The position numbers and the translations under genes were made by a program. A stretch of DNA of 64,000 nucleotides from positions 42,537 through 106,536 of the forward strand of contig NZ_RJSF01000019.1 in the NCBI RefSeq assembly GCF_003725535.1, read 5' to 3'. The notes beneath the pieces were generated by a model. The model had not been told where the DNA came from, did not search any database, and saw nothing but the letters and a program-made list of their open reading frames with translations. Below are positions 50,374-59,417 of the stretch, in pieces; the stretch's first letter is position 1, and the number at the start of each line of letters is the position of its first letter. This DNA is from Nocardioides pocheonensis. GTDB taxonomy: Bacteria; Actinomycetota; Actinomycetes; Propionibacteriales; Nocardioidaceae.

Positions 50374-52196
50374 TGCGCAAGGCACCGTCGGTCGTCCTGC
50401 TGGTGCTCGTGGCCGCGTTCGCGGTCCTCGGCGGGGCCGCGCCGGCGGCCGGGCACGCGTACCTCGTCGGAAGCAACCCCGCCGACGGGGACCGGCTCAC
50501 GGGCGCGCCGCCCGAGCTGCGGCTCGACTTCAGCGAGCACGTCGTGCTGGCGGCGACCCGGATCGAGGTGCGCACCGCCGACGGTCGTGAGGTCGCCGTG
50601 GGCGACGTCCGCCTCGAGACCAAGGACGCCGGGGACACCGAGGAGCCGGCCACGATCGTGGCCGCCTTGCCCGACCTCCGGGCCGACGCCTACCGGGTGT
50701 CGTGGGAGACGCTCTCGAGCGACGACCTGCACCGCACCTCCGGACTGATCGTCTTCGGCGTCGGGCGCAACGTCGCGCCGGCGGCGTCCGTGACCTCCAC
50801 GACCCGGCCTGAGGAAGCCCTGCTGCGCGGGGCGCTCCTGGCGTGCATCGCGGTCGCGCTGGGCGGCCTGGTCGCGCGGCGCGTCCTGCTCCGAGCCCTG
50901 ACCGGCCCCTCTGCCGATGCGGCTCAGCGCGTGGTCACGCGCCTCGCCGTCGTCGGTGCCTCGGCGGCTCCGTTGCTGGCGATCGCGCTGTTCGCGGTCC
51001 AGTGGGCCGCGTCCGGCACCGGTCCCGCAGACCTGCTCGTCGGCGGCTACGGTCCCCGGGCGGCGGTCCGGCTGGCCGGGCTGCTCGTCCTGTGTGCGGT
51101 GTGGTGGTCGTGGCGCCGGCGGTCGGTGCTCCCGGGCCGCGCGGCCGCGGTGGCCTGCGTGCTGGTCTCGGTGGGAACAGGCCTGATGGGCCACGCGCCC
51201 TCGGGTGGCAGGAACCTCGTGCACGTGGTCGTGGCGTCGGCCCACGTCGCTGCCGCCCTCAGCTGGGCCGGCGCGCTGGTGTGCCTGGCGGCCGCGATGC
51301 TGTGGGGCTCGGCACGACGGGCGCCGGACGTGCTCGCGACCCTGCACGCGTTCGGACCGGCTGCCGGGGCCTGCCTCGGCGTCACGGTCGTCACGGGGAT
51401 CTACCTCAGCAGCGACACGGTGGTCTCGGTCGACGCCGCCGTCCTGACGACGTACGGGCGCACGCTGATCCTCAAGGTCCTGCTCGTGGCCGTCGCCGGT
51501 GCACTCGGCCTGTGGCACCACCGGCGGGTGCGCGGCCCGCACGACCTGGACCCGCCGCGCCGCACCGTCCTGGCGGAGGCCGGGGTACTGCTGGCCGTGG
51601 TCGGCCTCGCCGGCCTCCTCGCCAGTACGGCGACCGCGACGGACCCTGCGTTCGCGCGGCAGGCCCCGGTCTCCGTCGGCCAGGTCAGCCGACAGGTGAC
51701 CGACCTCCAGCTCGCTGCGGGCCTCAGCCCGAACCGCCGGGGCGACGCGCTCGCGGTCGTCGACGTGTTCGACACGCGGCGGCCCGCTCCGGGGCCGGTG
51801 GTCGGCGTCGACGTCCGGCTGGGCGGCGGTCCCCACGCCGCGGCGGAGCGGCTCGGTGACGGCCGCTGGTCGGCGCCGGTCCGCATCGACGCCGCCGGGC
51901 CGACCACGATCACGGTCACCGTGCTGCGTGCCGGCATGCCGCCCACGGTGACGGACTTCCGGTGGACGGTGCCGGGTGCGCACCCCGCGCGGGGCGTCCT
52001 GATCTCGCACACCCCCGTGCGTCCGCTGCTCCGGTGGTCGGCGGCGGCCCTCGCCGGAGTCCTCCTCGCCGGGTGGACGATCGTGGGGCGGCGCGGGCGA
52101 GCGCGTCGCCCTGCTCACGCGCAGGACCTGCGGCCGCCGCGCGCCGACGAGCTCGACGACCGGCTCGACGACGGGATGACCGCGCGAGAGCGGTGA
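50373..52196 (+). CDS. CopC-CopD fusion copper protein
   Basis: This 607-residue protein has a signal peptide ending before His28 (AAGHAYLVGSNPADGDRL), so the mature protein would begin with the CopC copper-binding His; the second CopC site is D-L-H in SSDDLHRTSGLIVFGV. An eight-helix CopD membrane domain follows (about residues 145-430), then an outside C-terminal domain (about 440-550), one last helix and a charged tail. CopCD proteins bring copper into, or hold it near, the membrane. In this operon the likely job is to supply or sense copper for the oxidases. Start ATG 50373 overlaps the previous stop. Confidence 0.93.
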   Translation: MRKAPSVVLLVLVAAFAVLGGAAPAAGHAYLVGSNPADGDRLTGAPPELRLDFSEHVVLAATRIEVRTADGREVAVGDVRLETKDAGDTEEPATIVAALPDLRADAYRVSWETLSSDDLHRTSGLIVFGVGRNVAPAASVTSTTRPEEALLRGALLACIAVALGGLVARRVLLRALTGPSADAAQRVVTRLAVVGASAAPLLAIALFAVQWAASGTGPADLLVGGYGPRAAVRLAGLLVLCAVWWSWRRRSVLPGRAAAVACVLVSVGTGLMGHAPSGGRNLVHVVVASAHVAAALSWAGALVCLAAAMLWGSARRAPDVLATLHAFGPAAGACLGVTVVTGIYLSSDTVVSVDAAVLTTYGRTLILKVLLVAVAGALGLWHHRRVRGPHDLDPPRRTVLAEAGVLLAVVGLAGLLASTATATDPAFARQAPVSVGQVSRQVTDLQLAAGLSPNRRGDALAVVDVFDTRRPAPGPVVGVDVRLGGGPHAAAERLGDGRWSAPVRIDAAGPTTITVTVLRAGMPPTVTDFRWTVPGAHPARGVLISHTPVRPLLRWSAAALAGVLLAGWTIVGRRGRARRPAHAQDLRPPRADELDDRLDDGMTARER

Positions 52197-52235
52197 CGCG
52201 TTCCGGCGGCTCGCCCGGCGCTCGCCCGAGGGTGC

Positions 52236-53477
52236 TCAGGGCGCGGTCGACGGCGAGGGCGCCGGCGTGAGGCCGGGGTCCGGCGTGGGCTCCGGCGTGG
52301 GCTCCGGCGTGGGCTCCGGGTCGGGCGCGGGAGTGCACGGGTCGGGGCTGGGTTCCGGGGTCGGATCGATGATCGGGCTTGCCGGATCGGGAGTGGCGGG
52401 GTCCGTCGGCGACGGGTCGGCAGGAGCCGGGTCGGTCGGCGTCGGGTCGGTCGGGGTCGGGTCGGTTGGCGTCGGGCAGGTGCCGACCGGCACCGGGTCG
52501 CCGGGGTCCGCCGGCGGTGTCGTCGCGGAGGGCGGTGCCGGCTGCGGACCGGCCGGCTGCGCAGCCGGCACCGCGGTCGGTCGTGCGGTGGCGGACGCCG
52601 TCACCGTGACCCACGAGGTGAGCGCGGCCTGTCCGACGGCCGGCGCGGGCCGGCCGGGCTTCGGTGCGCCCAGGGGCGCCGGTGCCGGACCCACGGGCCA
52701 GGCCTGGAGGGTCGGCATACCCGCTGCGAGCACTGCGGCTCCGCCGCTGCCGAGGTCGGCGCTGTCGAAGGCCGCCTTCCAGGCCAGGACCAGACGCAGG
52801 TAGCTCCGCGAGTGGTTGTAGGAGACGATCGCCGCCCGCAGGCCCGTCTCGGTCGCGAGGTCCCGGCCGCCTGCGCACAGGTAGACCATGGCCGCGCCCG
52901 CGGCGTCGTCGAGGTCCTGCGGGTCGCGGACCCCGTCGCCGTCGAGGTCGACGGCGACGACGCGCCAGGTCGCGGGGATGAGCTGCATCGGCCCGAGCGC
53001 ACGGTCCCACGTCGCGTTGCCGTCCCACGTGCCGGCGTCGGTGTCGGGCACGGCACGGAACCGACGGCCGTCGAGGACGGGGCCGAGGATCGCCGGCGCG
53101 ACCCGGTTGCCGGAGTCGAGCCGGTGGCCGGCGGCGTTGCCGGACTCGACCTGCCCGATCGCGGCGAGCAGGGACACGGTCAGGTGGCACTCGGGAGGAG
53201 ACGCGGCCACCGCCCGCTGGTAGGCCGCCAGGACCGCGGCAGTGAGGGTCACCGCCGGATCCGGCTGGCCCCGGAAGATCCTGGCCGCAGGCGTGGCGAC
53301 GAGGTCGCCGCCGACGACCGCCGGGACCTCCGGCGGGATCGGGGCCGGGACCGGTGCGGCACGGTCCAGGGGTGCGCGGGGCACGACCGACGCATCGAGC
53401 GTCGGCCGGTCGGCAGGGGCGCCGAGGGCCACGACGAGCAGGCCGGCGGACAGGGCGGCGGTCGTTTCACGCCTCAT
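52236..53477 (-). CDS. Secreted lytic transglycosylase with Pro/Thr tail
   Basis: This 413-residue protein has an N-terminal signal (TTAALSAGLLVVALGAPA), a Pro/Ala stretch, and an SLT/lysozyme-fold domain (about residues 85-225) with catalytic Glu in AAIGQVESGNAAG and the LGPMQLIPATW motif plus IVSYNHSRSYLRLVL. The C-terminal 150 residues are low-complexity, with TDPTPTDP and PEPTPEP repeats that probably span the cell wall. It cleaves peptidoglycan glycan strands. It is convergent with CopCD. A cell-wall opening role for the large exported proteins is possible but not shown. Confidence 0.9.
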   Translation of the reverse strand: MRRETTAALSAGLLVVALGAPADRPTLDASVVPRAPLDRAAPVPAPIPPEVPAVVGGDLVATPAARIFRGQPDPAVTLTAAVLAAYQRAVAASPPECHLTVSLLAAIGQVESGNAAGHRLDSGNRVAPAILGPVLDGRRFRAVPDTDAGTWDGNATWDRALGPMQLIPATWRVVAVDLDGDGVRDPQDLDDAAGAAMVYLCAGGRDLATETGLRAAIVSYNHSRSYLRLVLAWKAAFDSADLGSGGAAVLAAGMPTLQAWPVGPAPAPLGAPKPGRPAPAVGQAALTSWVTVTASATARPTAVPAAQPAGPQPAPPSATTPPADPGDPVPVGTCPTPTDPTPTDPTPTDPAPADPSPTDPATPDPASPIIDPTPEPSPDPCTPAPDPEPTPEPTPEPTPDPGLTPAPSPSTAP

Positions 53478-53664
53478 CAGCCCAGCGTGGAGGTACCGCC
53501 CGGCCGACGCCGGAATGTGACCGGTCCGTCAGCAAAGCGTCAGGGCCGGTCATCCGAGTCGCCCGAGAGCGGGCCGCGCTTTGTCGGGTGTTCGCCCGAC
53601 GACACGGCCGGCCGGGCCTCCTAGCGTCGAGACGTCCGGTCCGCCGCGAGCAGAGGAGCCCGTC

Positions 53665-54027
53665 ATGAGCAAAGCAGTGATCAGCCTGACCACCGGTCTG
53701 GAAGACCCCGAGAAGGTGCTCGTCGCCTTCCTGGTCGCCGTCGGAGCCGCCGAGAACGGCCGGGAGACCCTGATGTTCCTGACCAAGGAGGCGGTCCGGC
53801 TGGCCGTCCCCGGTGTCGCCGTGGGGATCGCGTGCGACGGGTGCCCCCCGATCGAGGACCTGGTCAAGCGGTACGACGCCGCCGGCGGCCGCTACTACGT
53901 GTGCCCGATCTGCGTGAACGCCCGCAAGCTCGACGCGGAGACCCTCATCCCGGGAGCGGAGATCAACGGCACCGTCCCGATGTGGGCCTGGATCGGCGAC
54001 GAGCCGGCGACGACGTTCAGCTACTGA
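53665..54027 (+). CDS. DsrE-family protein with two CxxC pairs
   Basis: This 120-residue protein begins MSKAVISLTTGLEDPEKVLVAFLVA, with the DsrE/DsrF-like fold. Two CxxC pairs are present, C57-D-G-C60 and C80-P-I-C83, more than the single Cys of sulfur carriers of this family, so a zinc or iron-sulfur site or redox chemistry is possible. RBS GCAGAGGAGC (53650-53659) is the same ten-base string used before the giant protein and oxidase 1. The next gene starts one base after its stop. The role is unknown; sulfur relay or redox sensing is inference. Confidence 0.85.
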   Translation: MSKAVISLTTGLEDPEKVLVAFLVAVGAAENGRETLMFLTKEAVRLAVPGVAVGIACDGCPPIEDLVKRYDAAGGRYYVCPICVNARKLDAETLIPGAEINGTVPMWAWIGDEPATTFSY

Positions 54028-54028
54028 C

Positions 54029-54826
54029 GTGACCAGCATCGCTGCGCGCACCTCGGCGATCGCCGAGGGCAGGGGGGAGGCGCCCTGGCCGGGCCACGAG
54101 TACGTACGGGGCTGGGGAGTGTTCGGCCTCCCGTTCGACTCCGGCCACGTGCTGGCGCTGCGGGTGTTCCCGCAGAACTCCTTCGCGCCGTACTGCACGG
54201 TCTGGCACCGTGACCCCGAGGGCCGCTGGTCGATCTTCGCCGACGCGCCCCGCCTGGACATCGCCTGCCCGCGCTACTACGGACCGGCCTGCGATCGCGT
54301 GGGCAGGTCGCGCATCGACGTGGCGTGGACCGGCCCGCGCGACCTGCGCGTGACGATGGACGACCCGCACCTGGAGTGGACCCTCACGGTCGCACGCTCA
54401 CCCCGGCTGGCCGTGGTCAACCCGGCCGCGGCCGCGATGCCGCTGTCGAGCTGGCGACCACGTGCCCTGGTGCGGGCCCGCGAGCTCCTGGCCGGCGCGC
54501 TCGGCATGGGCCGGCTCGAGCTGTCCGGCGAGATGCCGAGCGGCCATGACGGCCTGCTCATGCCGAAGCGGATGTACCTCATCGGCGGATCGCGGGCGAG
54601 GCTCGACGGCACGGACCTCGGCCGACCGACCCGGCTGGCGGAGAACCCGATGATCGGCGGGGTCGCGCTGCCCAGGCGCGGGGTGCTCGCCGTCGGTCAG
54701 GCGGTCTGGGCGATCCGCGACCCCGACGAGTTCGAGAGACTCCGCCGCGAGACGTCGTGGGAGCCCGCTGCGAGTGGGTCCTCCCGGCGAGCGGCCGAGG
54801 GGTCGCGCCGGTTCCGGTCGGCCTGA
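54029..54826 (+). CDS. Conserved-type hypothetical protein, 265 aa
   Basis: The protein has no signal or clear membrane helix. Predicted strands alternate through the first 140 residues (YVRGWGVFGLPFDSGHVLALRVFP, SRIDVAWTGPRDLRVTMDD, LEWTLTVARS), followed by a helical part (RARELLAGALGMGRLELSGEMPSGHDGLLMPKRMYLIGGS) and a disordered basic tail. No family is recognised with certainty. It is spaced one base from the DsrE gene, so co-translation is likely. The GTG start at 54029 is the only one that fits the spacing. Confidence 0.72.
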   Translation: MTSIAARTSAIAEGRGEAPWPGHEYVRGWGVFGLPFDSGHVLALRVFPQNSFAPYCTVWHRDPEGRWSIFADAPRLDIACPRYYGPACDRVGRSRIDVAWTGPRDLRVTMDDPHLEWTLTVARSPRLAVVNPAAAAMPLSSWRPRALVRARELLAGALGMGRLELSGEMPSGHDGLLMPKRMYLIGGSRARLDGTDLGRPTRLAENPMIGGVALPRRGVLAVGQAVWAIRDPDEFERLRRETSWEPAASGSSRRAAEGSRRFRSA

Positions 54827-54930
54827 CCGCCGAATCCTCGCCGGGCGGCCACCGCGCTGTACACGCCCTCGTCATCCGACATTGACCTCGACGAAGCCGT
54901 TGCGCAACGACGCGTTGCTGCGCTGGGCAC

Positions 54931-56364
54931 ATGACCCTACGGATCAGCGTCATCGGCACCGGCTACCTGGGCGCGACGCACGCCGCCTGCCTGGCCGAGC
55001 TCGGCTTCGACGTGCTCGGTGTGGACCGGTCGGCGGCCAAGGTGGACGCGCTCTCCCGTGGCCTGGTGCCCTTCCACGAGCCCGGCCTCGACGAGCTCGT
55101 CGCCGGCCACACCGCCTCCGGCAGGTTGCGGTTCACCACCGACCTGGCCGAGGCCGCGGCGTTCGCCGACGTGCACTTCATCTGCGTCGGCACGCCGCAG
55201 CAGTCCCAGGGGACGGCGGCCGACCTGACCGCGGTCTTCGACGTCGCCGCCGGGCTCGCCCCGCACCTGCGACACAGCACGGTCGTCATCGGGAAGTCGA
55301 CCGTGCCGGTCGGTACGGCGGCCGAGCTGGCCGCCACCCTGCGTGCTCGGCTGCCCCTGGGCGTCGAGGCGGAGGTCGCGTGGAACCCGGAGTTCCTGCG
55401 CGAGGGGCACGCCGTGCAGGACACGCTCCGCCCCGACCGCCTCGTGTTCGGCGTCACCTCGCCCGGTGCGGAGCTCGTGCTGCGCGAGATCTACGCCGCC
55501 GCGATCGAGCGCGGCACGCCCGTCCACGTGACCGACCTGGCCACCGCCGAGCTCGCCAAGGTGGCGGCGAACGCGTTCCTCGCCACGAAGATCTCCTTCA
55601 TCAACGCGATGGCCGAGATCAGCGACCGCGCGGGGGCCGACGTGGTGGCGCTCGCCGACGTGCTGGGTGACGATGCCCGCATCGGTCGCCGGTTCCTCGA
55701 CGCGGGCATCGGGTTCGGGGGCGGCTGCCTGCCCAAGGACATCCGGGCGCTCGCGGCCCGTGCCGCCGAGCTCGGAGCCCCCTCGATCCGCGCGCTCCTC
55801 GAGGACGTCGACGACATCAACCTCCGGGCGCGTGACCGCGCCGCCGACCTGGCGGCGGCGATGTGCGGCGGCGATCTGGACGGCAGGCGGGTCGCGCTGC
55901 TCGGCGCCGCGTTCAAGCCGCTCTCGGACGACGTGCGCGACTCGCCGGCCCTGCACGTGGCCGCTGCGCTCCGGCGTCGCGGCGCCGACGTACGCGTCTT
56001 CGACCCGGCGGCCGCGAACAACGCACGCGCGGTCGCGCCGGAGCTCACGTACGTCGCCCACGTCGACGCGGCTCTCCACGACGCCGACCTGGTGGTCCTC
56101 GCCACCGACTGGCCCGAGCTGGTCGCCCTGGATCCCGGCCGGGCCGGCGCGCTGGTGCGGTCCCGACGGATCCTCGACGGGCGCAACAAGCTGGACGAGG
56201 AGGCCTGGACCGCGGCCGGCTGGGCGTTCCGCGCGCTCGGCCGGGCCGCCGCACCGGTCGCAACCGCACCGGTCGCCCCGGCACCTGCCCCGACACCTGC
56301 CCCGACACCTGCACCGCGCCGCCCGGGCCGGCTGAGGTCGCGCGCCGCGGCGCTCCTGAGGTGA
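54931..56364 (+). CDS. UDP-glucose/GDP-mannose dehydrogenase family protein
   Basis: This 477-residue enzyme oxidises a nucleotide sugar to the uronic acid with 2 NAD+. The Rossmann motif is ISVIGTGYLGATHAACLAELG (first 25 residues), with NPEFLREGHAV, AELAKVAANAFLATKISFINAMAEI, the catalytic Cys in GFGGGCLPKD, and the C-terminal LGAAFKPLSDDVRDSPALHVA. It most resembles UDP-glucose 6-dehydrogenase. An Ala/Pro-rich tail of about 35 residues is added. The stop overlaps the SGNH hydrolase start (GTGA). UDP-glucuronate for a surface polysaccharide is the likely product. Confidence 0.92.
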   Translation: MTLRISVIGTGYLGATHAACLAELGFDVLGVDRSAAKVDALSRGLVPFHEPGLDELVAGHTASGRLRFTTDLAEAAAFADVHFICVGTPQQSQGTAADLTAVFDVAAGLAPHLRHSTVVIGKSTVPVGTAAELAATLRARLPLGVEAEVAWNPEFLREGHAVQDTLRPDRLVFGVTSPGAELVLREIYAAAIERGTPVHVTDLATAELAKVAANAFLATKISFINAMAEISDRAGADVVALADVLGDDARIGRRFLDAGIGFGGGCLPKDIRALAARAAELGAPSIRALLEDVDDINLRARDRAADLAAAMCGGDLDGRRVALLGAAFKPLSDDVRDSPALHVAAALRRRGADVRVFDPAAANNARAVAPELTYVAHVDAALHDADLVVLATDWPELVALDPGRAGALVRSRRILDGRNKLDEEAWTAAGWAFRALGRAAAPVATAPVAPAPAPTPAPTPAPRRPGRLRSRAAALLR

Positions 56365-57290
56365 CCGCGCCCGGTCGCAGGATGACCGCCGCCGTCGGCG
56401 TCCTCCTGGTCGCCGCCGGGGCGGTTCTGGGTGCCCGGGCCGTGCTCCGGATCCAGGCGCGCGTGGCGCGGCGGCTGATCGGGAAGCCGCTCGGCGAGGA
56501 GCCGCACCGGGCCGACAAGACCTACAAGAAGAGCCAGGGGGACCCGCTCGACCTGCTCCTGCTCGGGGACTCGATCGCGGCCGGCCTGGGCGCCGACACC
56601 GCGAAGCAGACCCTCGGCGCCCAGCTGGCCAAGCGGCTGGCCAAGCACTCCGGTCGCGCTGTCCGGCTGCACACCGCCGCCACGGTCGGCGCGGAGACCT
56701 CGATGCTGGCCGCCCAGCTCGGCGGCCTGCCGGTCGGCTACCTGCCCGACGTCGCGCTGATCGTCGTCGGCGGCAACGACGTGACCCATCGGGTCCGGGT
56801 GTCGGAGTCGGTCGCGCACCTGGGCGGCGCCGTCGAGGACCTGCGCTCGCGCGGGGTACCGGTGGTGGTGGGACTCTGCCCGGACCTTGCCAGCCTGAGC
56901 GCCGTGCCCCAGCCGCTGCGCGCTCTCGCCGGACTGGCGTCGCGCCAGCTGGCCGACGCGCAGCGGGCAGTCGTCACCGAGCTGGGTGCCCACGCAGTCT
57001 CCCTGGCGGACGTGGTCGGACCGTTCTTCGTCTCGCGGCCCGACGAGATGTTCGCCCTCGACCGGTTCCACCCGTCGGGGGCGGGCTACCGGCGGACGGC
57101 CAAGGCGTTGCTCCCCAGCGTGCTCGCCGCGATCGGGTACGCCGACACGGTCCCCGTCGGCCACTTCCCTCCGCGCGCCGGGGTGACGCCGGGCTGGTTG
57201 CCCGCCGGAAGCCGGGCAGATGGCCGTGTGATCGACGCCGACACGTCCGACGGGCGTTCCCGTCCGTTCAGACGTGCTGCCGAGCGTTGA
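56361..57290 (+). CDS. SGNH/GDSL hydrolase with N-terminal anchor
   Basis: This 309-residue protein has an N-terminal hydrophobic segment (MTAAVGVLLVAAGAVLGARAVL), then the SGNH blocks: LLLLGDSIAAGLGA (Ser), LIVVGGNDVTH (Gly/Asn), and DRFHPSGAGY (Asp/His). It probably removes acyl groups from an envelope lipid or polysaccharide. The GTG at 56361 overlaps the previous stop; ATG at 56382 is an alternative. It sits between a sugar dehydrogenase and a glycosyltransferase, consistent with modification of a glycan or glycolipid. Confidence 0.88.
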   Translation: MTAPGRRMTAAVGVLLVAAGAVLGARAVLRIQARVARRLIGKPLGEEPHRADKTYKKSQGDPLDLLLLGDSIAAGLGADTAKQTLGAQLAKRLAKHSGRAVRLHTAATVGAETSMLAAQLGGLPVGYLPDVALIVVGGNDVTHRVRVSESVAHLGGAVEDLRSRGVPVVVGLCPDLASLSAVPQPLRALAGLASRQLADAQRAVVTELGAHAVSLADVVGPFFVSRPDEMFALDRFHPSGAGYRRTAKALLPSVLAAIGYADTVPVGHFPPRAGVTPGWLPAGSRADGRVIDADTSDGRSRPFRRAAER

Positions 57291-57293
57291 GGC

Positions 57294-58439
57294 ATGAGCC
57301 GACGTCTGCGAGTGGCCATCGTGACCGAGTCGTTCCTGCCCCAGGTCAACGGCGTCACCAACTCCGTCCGGCACGTCGTCGACCACCTCGTCGCCGACGG
57401 GCACACCCCGCTCGTGATCGCGCCGGCGCCGGGTCTGGCCGACTACCGCGGCGTGCCCGTGGTCCGCACCCGGTCGATCGCACCGCCGATGTACAAGTCG
57501 TTCCCGATCGGCCTGCCCGACCAGGCGGTGGAGAAGGCACTGGCGGCGTTCCGGCCCGACGTGGTGCACCTGGCGTCGCCGATCTCGCTCGGGGCCGCCG
57601 GGCTGCGCGCGGCCCGCCGTCTCGGCCTGCCGACGGTCGCGGTCTACCAGACCGACATCCCCGGCTTCCTGCGCCAGTACGGGCTGCCGGGCGAGGCGTC
57701 GGTGGCCCGCTGGGTCGCCCGGATCCACCGGCGGGCCGACCGCACGCTCGTCCCCTCGACCGCTGCCCACCGGAAGCTGGAGTCGCTGGGCGTGCCGAAC
57801 CTCCACCGCTGGGGCCGTGGCGTGGACCTCGACCTCTTCGGTCCGTCCCACCGGCTCGCCCACCTGCACGACCGCTGGGCGCGGGCCGGGCGAGGCCGGG
57901 ACCCCCACGTCGTCGTCGGCTACGTCGGCCGGCTCGCGCCGGAGAAGCAGGTGCGCCGGCTCCGTGAGATCGCCGACCTCCCCGGCGTCCGGGTCGTCGT
58001 CGTCGGGGACGGACCCGAGAAGGAGTGGCTGCGGAAGAACCTGCCCGGCGCCGTGTTCACCGGGATGCTGTCCGGCCTCGACCTCGCGCGCGCCTACGCC
58101 TCCCTCGACGCCTTCGTGCACACCGGCGAGCGCGAGACCTTCTGCCAGACCATCCAGGAGGCCCAGGCCAGCGGCGTGCCGGTCGTCGCGCCGGCGGCGG
58201 GTGGTCCGATCGACCTGGTCGACCACGGTCGCACCGGCCTGCTCTACGACCCCGACGAGCCGGCGTCGCTGCGCTCGACCGTCGCGCTGCTGGCACGCGA
58301 CCAGGAGCTGCGTGGCGAGCTTGCCGCCGCCGGGCTCCGCCGGGTCGCGAGCCTCGACTGGCGGCACGTGGTCCAGGACCTGGTGGAGCGGCACTACCGC
58401 GAGGTGCTGGGTCTCGCCGCCGAGCCCGACGCCGCGTAG
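57294..58439 (+). CDS. GT4-family glycosyltransferase (mannosyltransferase-like)
   Basis: This 381-residue GT-B enzyme has an N-terminal acceptor domain RVAIVTESFLPQVNGVTNSV and C-terminal nucleotide-sugar site GYVGRLAPEKQV, VVVGDGPEKEWLRK and the E-x7-E motif in ERETFCQTIQEAQASGVPVVAPAAGG. This resembles the actinobacterial GDP-mannose-dependent alpha-mannosyltransferases acting on phosphatidylinositol or glucuronosyl diacylglycerol. The neighbouring UDP-glucose dehydrogenase would supply glucuronate for the latter, so a glucuronolipid mannosyltransferase is plausible. Starts three bases after the SGNH gene. Confidence 0.88.
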   Translation: MSRRLRVAIVTESFLPQVNGVTNSVRHVVDHLVADGHTPLVIAPAPGLADYRGVPVVRTRSIAPPMYKSFPIGLPDQAVEKALAAFRPDVVHLASPISLGAAGLRAARRLGLPTVAVYQTDIPGFLRQYGLPGEASVARWVARIHRRADRTLVPSTAAHRKLESLGVPNLHRWGRGVDLDLFGPSHRLAHLHDRWARAGRGRDPHVVVGYVGRLAPEKQVRRLREIADLPGVRVVVVGDGPEKEWLRKNLPGAVFTGMLSGLDLARAYASLDAFVHTGERETFCQTIQEAQASGVPVVAPAAGGPIDLVDHGRTGLLYDPDEPASLRSTVALLARDQELRGELAAAGLRRVASLDWRHVVQDLVERHYREVLGLAAEPDAA

Positions 58440-58529
58440 CACCGGGCCCAGCGACCCGGCCGGCCGGGCCGTTCTCCTCTGCACCTCGCCGACACCCTCT
58501 CGGCAGGCTGGAGGGTGGAGGCCAGGACC

Positions 58530-59417
58530 ATGCTCGAGTTCGAGGGTGTGACGAAGCGCTTCGGGTCCGTCACCGCGCTCGACACGTGCACGTTCAGTGC
58601 CGGGCCGGGTCGGCTGACCGGGTTCGTCGGGCCCAACGGTGCCGGCAAGACGACCGCGATGCGCTCGGTCTTCGGGCTGGTCGAGCTCGACGCCGGCACC
58701 GTCCGCTGGCGGGGTGCACCGATCGGGCAGCGCGAGAGGCAGCGTTTCGGCTACATGCCCGAGGAGCGCGGGCTCTACCCGAGGATGCGGGTGCGTGACC
58801 AGCTCCGCTACCTCGCAGAGCTCTGCGGCCACGGGCGGCGGCAGAGCCTGCGCAGCGTCGACGAGTGGCTCGAGCGGCTCGGCCTGGCCGACCGCGCCCG
58901 CGACCGGGTCGACACCCTGTCGCACGGGAACCAGCAGCGCGTGCAGCTGATCGCCGCGTTGGTCAACGACCCGGACCTGCTCGTCCTCGACGAGCCGTTC
59001 GCGGGCCTCGACCCGATCGCGCTGGAGTCCATGTCCGGCCTGTTGCGCGAGGTCGCGTCGGCCGGCCGGACCGTCCTCTTCTCCAGCCACCAGCTCGACC
59101 TGGTGGAGGACCTCTGCGAGGACGTCGTGATCATCGACCACGGTCGCGTCGTCCGCTCGGGCGACCTGGCCCAGCTGCGGGCCGGCGTACCGCAGCGGTT
59201 CGTGGAGCTCCGCCACCGGGGCGGGCCTCCCGACCTCACGCGACTGAGCGGCATCGTGGTCGCCGAGTCCGTGCCGGGGCTGGTGCGGCTGCAGGTCGCC
59301 GGCGACGTCGACCTGGCCGAGCTCGTCGCCGAGGTCCGGCGCTCCACCGACCTGGTCTCGTTCAGCTACCGACCCCCGTCGCTGCCGGAGCTGTTCCGCG
59401 AGGCGGTGACGGCATGA
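58530..59417 (+). CDS. ABC transporter ATP-binding protein (NatA-like)
   Basis: This 295-residue protein has Walker A GPNGAGKTT (about residues 39-47), YMPEERGLYPRMRVRDQL, signature LSHGNQQRVQLIAAL (Ser-His in place of the usual Ser-Gly), Walker B LLVLDEPFAGLDP and SSHQLDLVEDLC. The C-terminal 80 residues match the extra domain of sodium-exporter NatA/YhaQ-type ATPases. ATG 58530 with GGAGG eight bases upstream is chosen; GTG 58515 is an alternative. The stop overlaps the permease ATG (ATGA). Confidence 0.92.
   Translation: MLEFEGVTKRFGSVTALDTCTFSAGPGRLTGFVGPNGAGKTTAMRSVFGLVELDAGTVRWRGAPIGQRERQRFGYMPEERGLYPRMRVRDQLRYLAELCGHGRRQSLRSVDEWLERLGLADRARDRVDTLSHGNQQRVQLIAALVNDPDLLVLDEPFAGLDPIALESMSGLLREVASAGRTVLFSSHQLDLVEDLCEDVVIIDHGRVVRSGDLAQLRAGVPQRFVELRHRGGPPDLTRLSGIVVAESVPGLVRLQVAGDVDLAELVAEVRRSTDLVSFSYRPPSLPELFREAVTA

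Noticed and set aside
55491-59216. A 1,241-codon minus-strand open frame across the polysaccharide and ABC genes
   Set aside because: Antisense shadow spanning several well-supported plus-strand genes; no recognisable motif.
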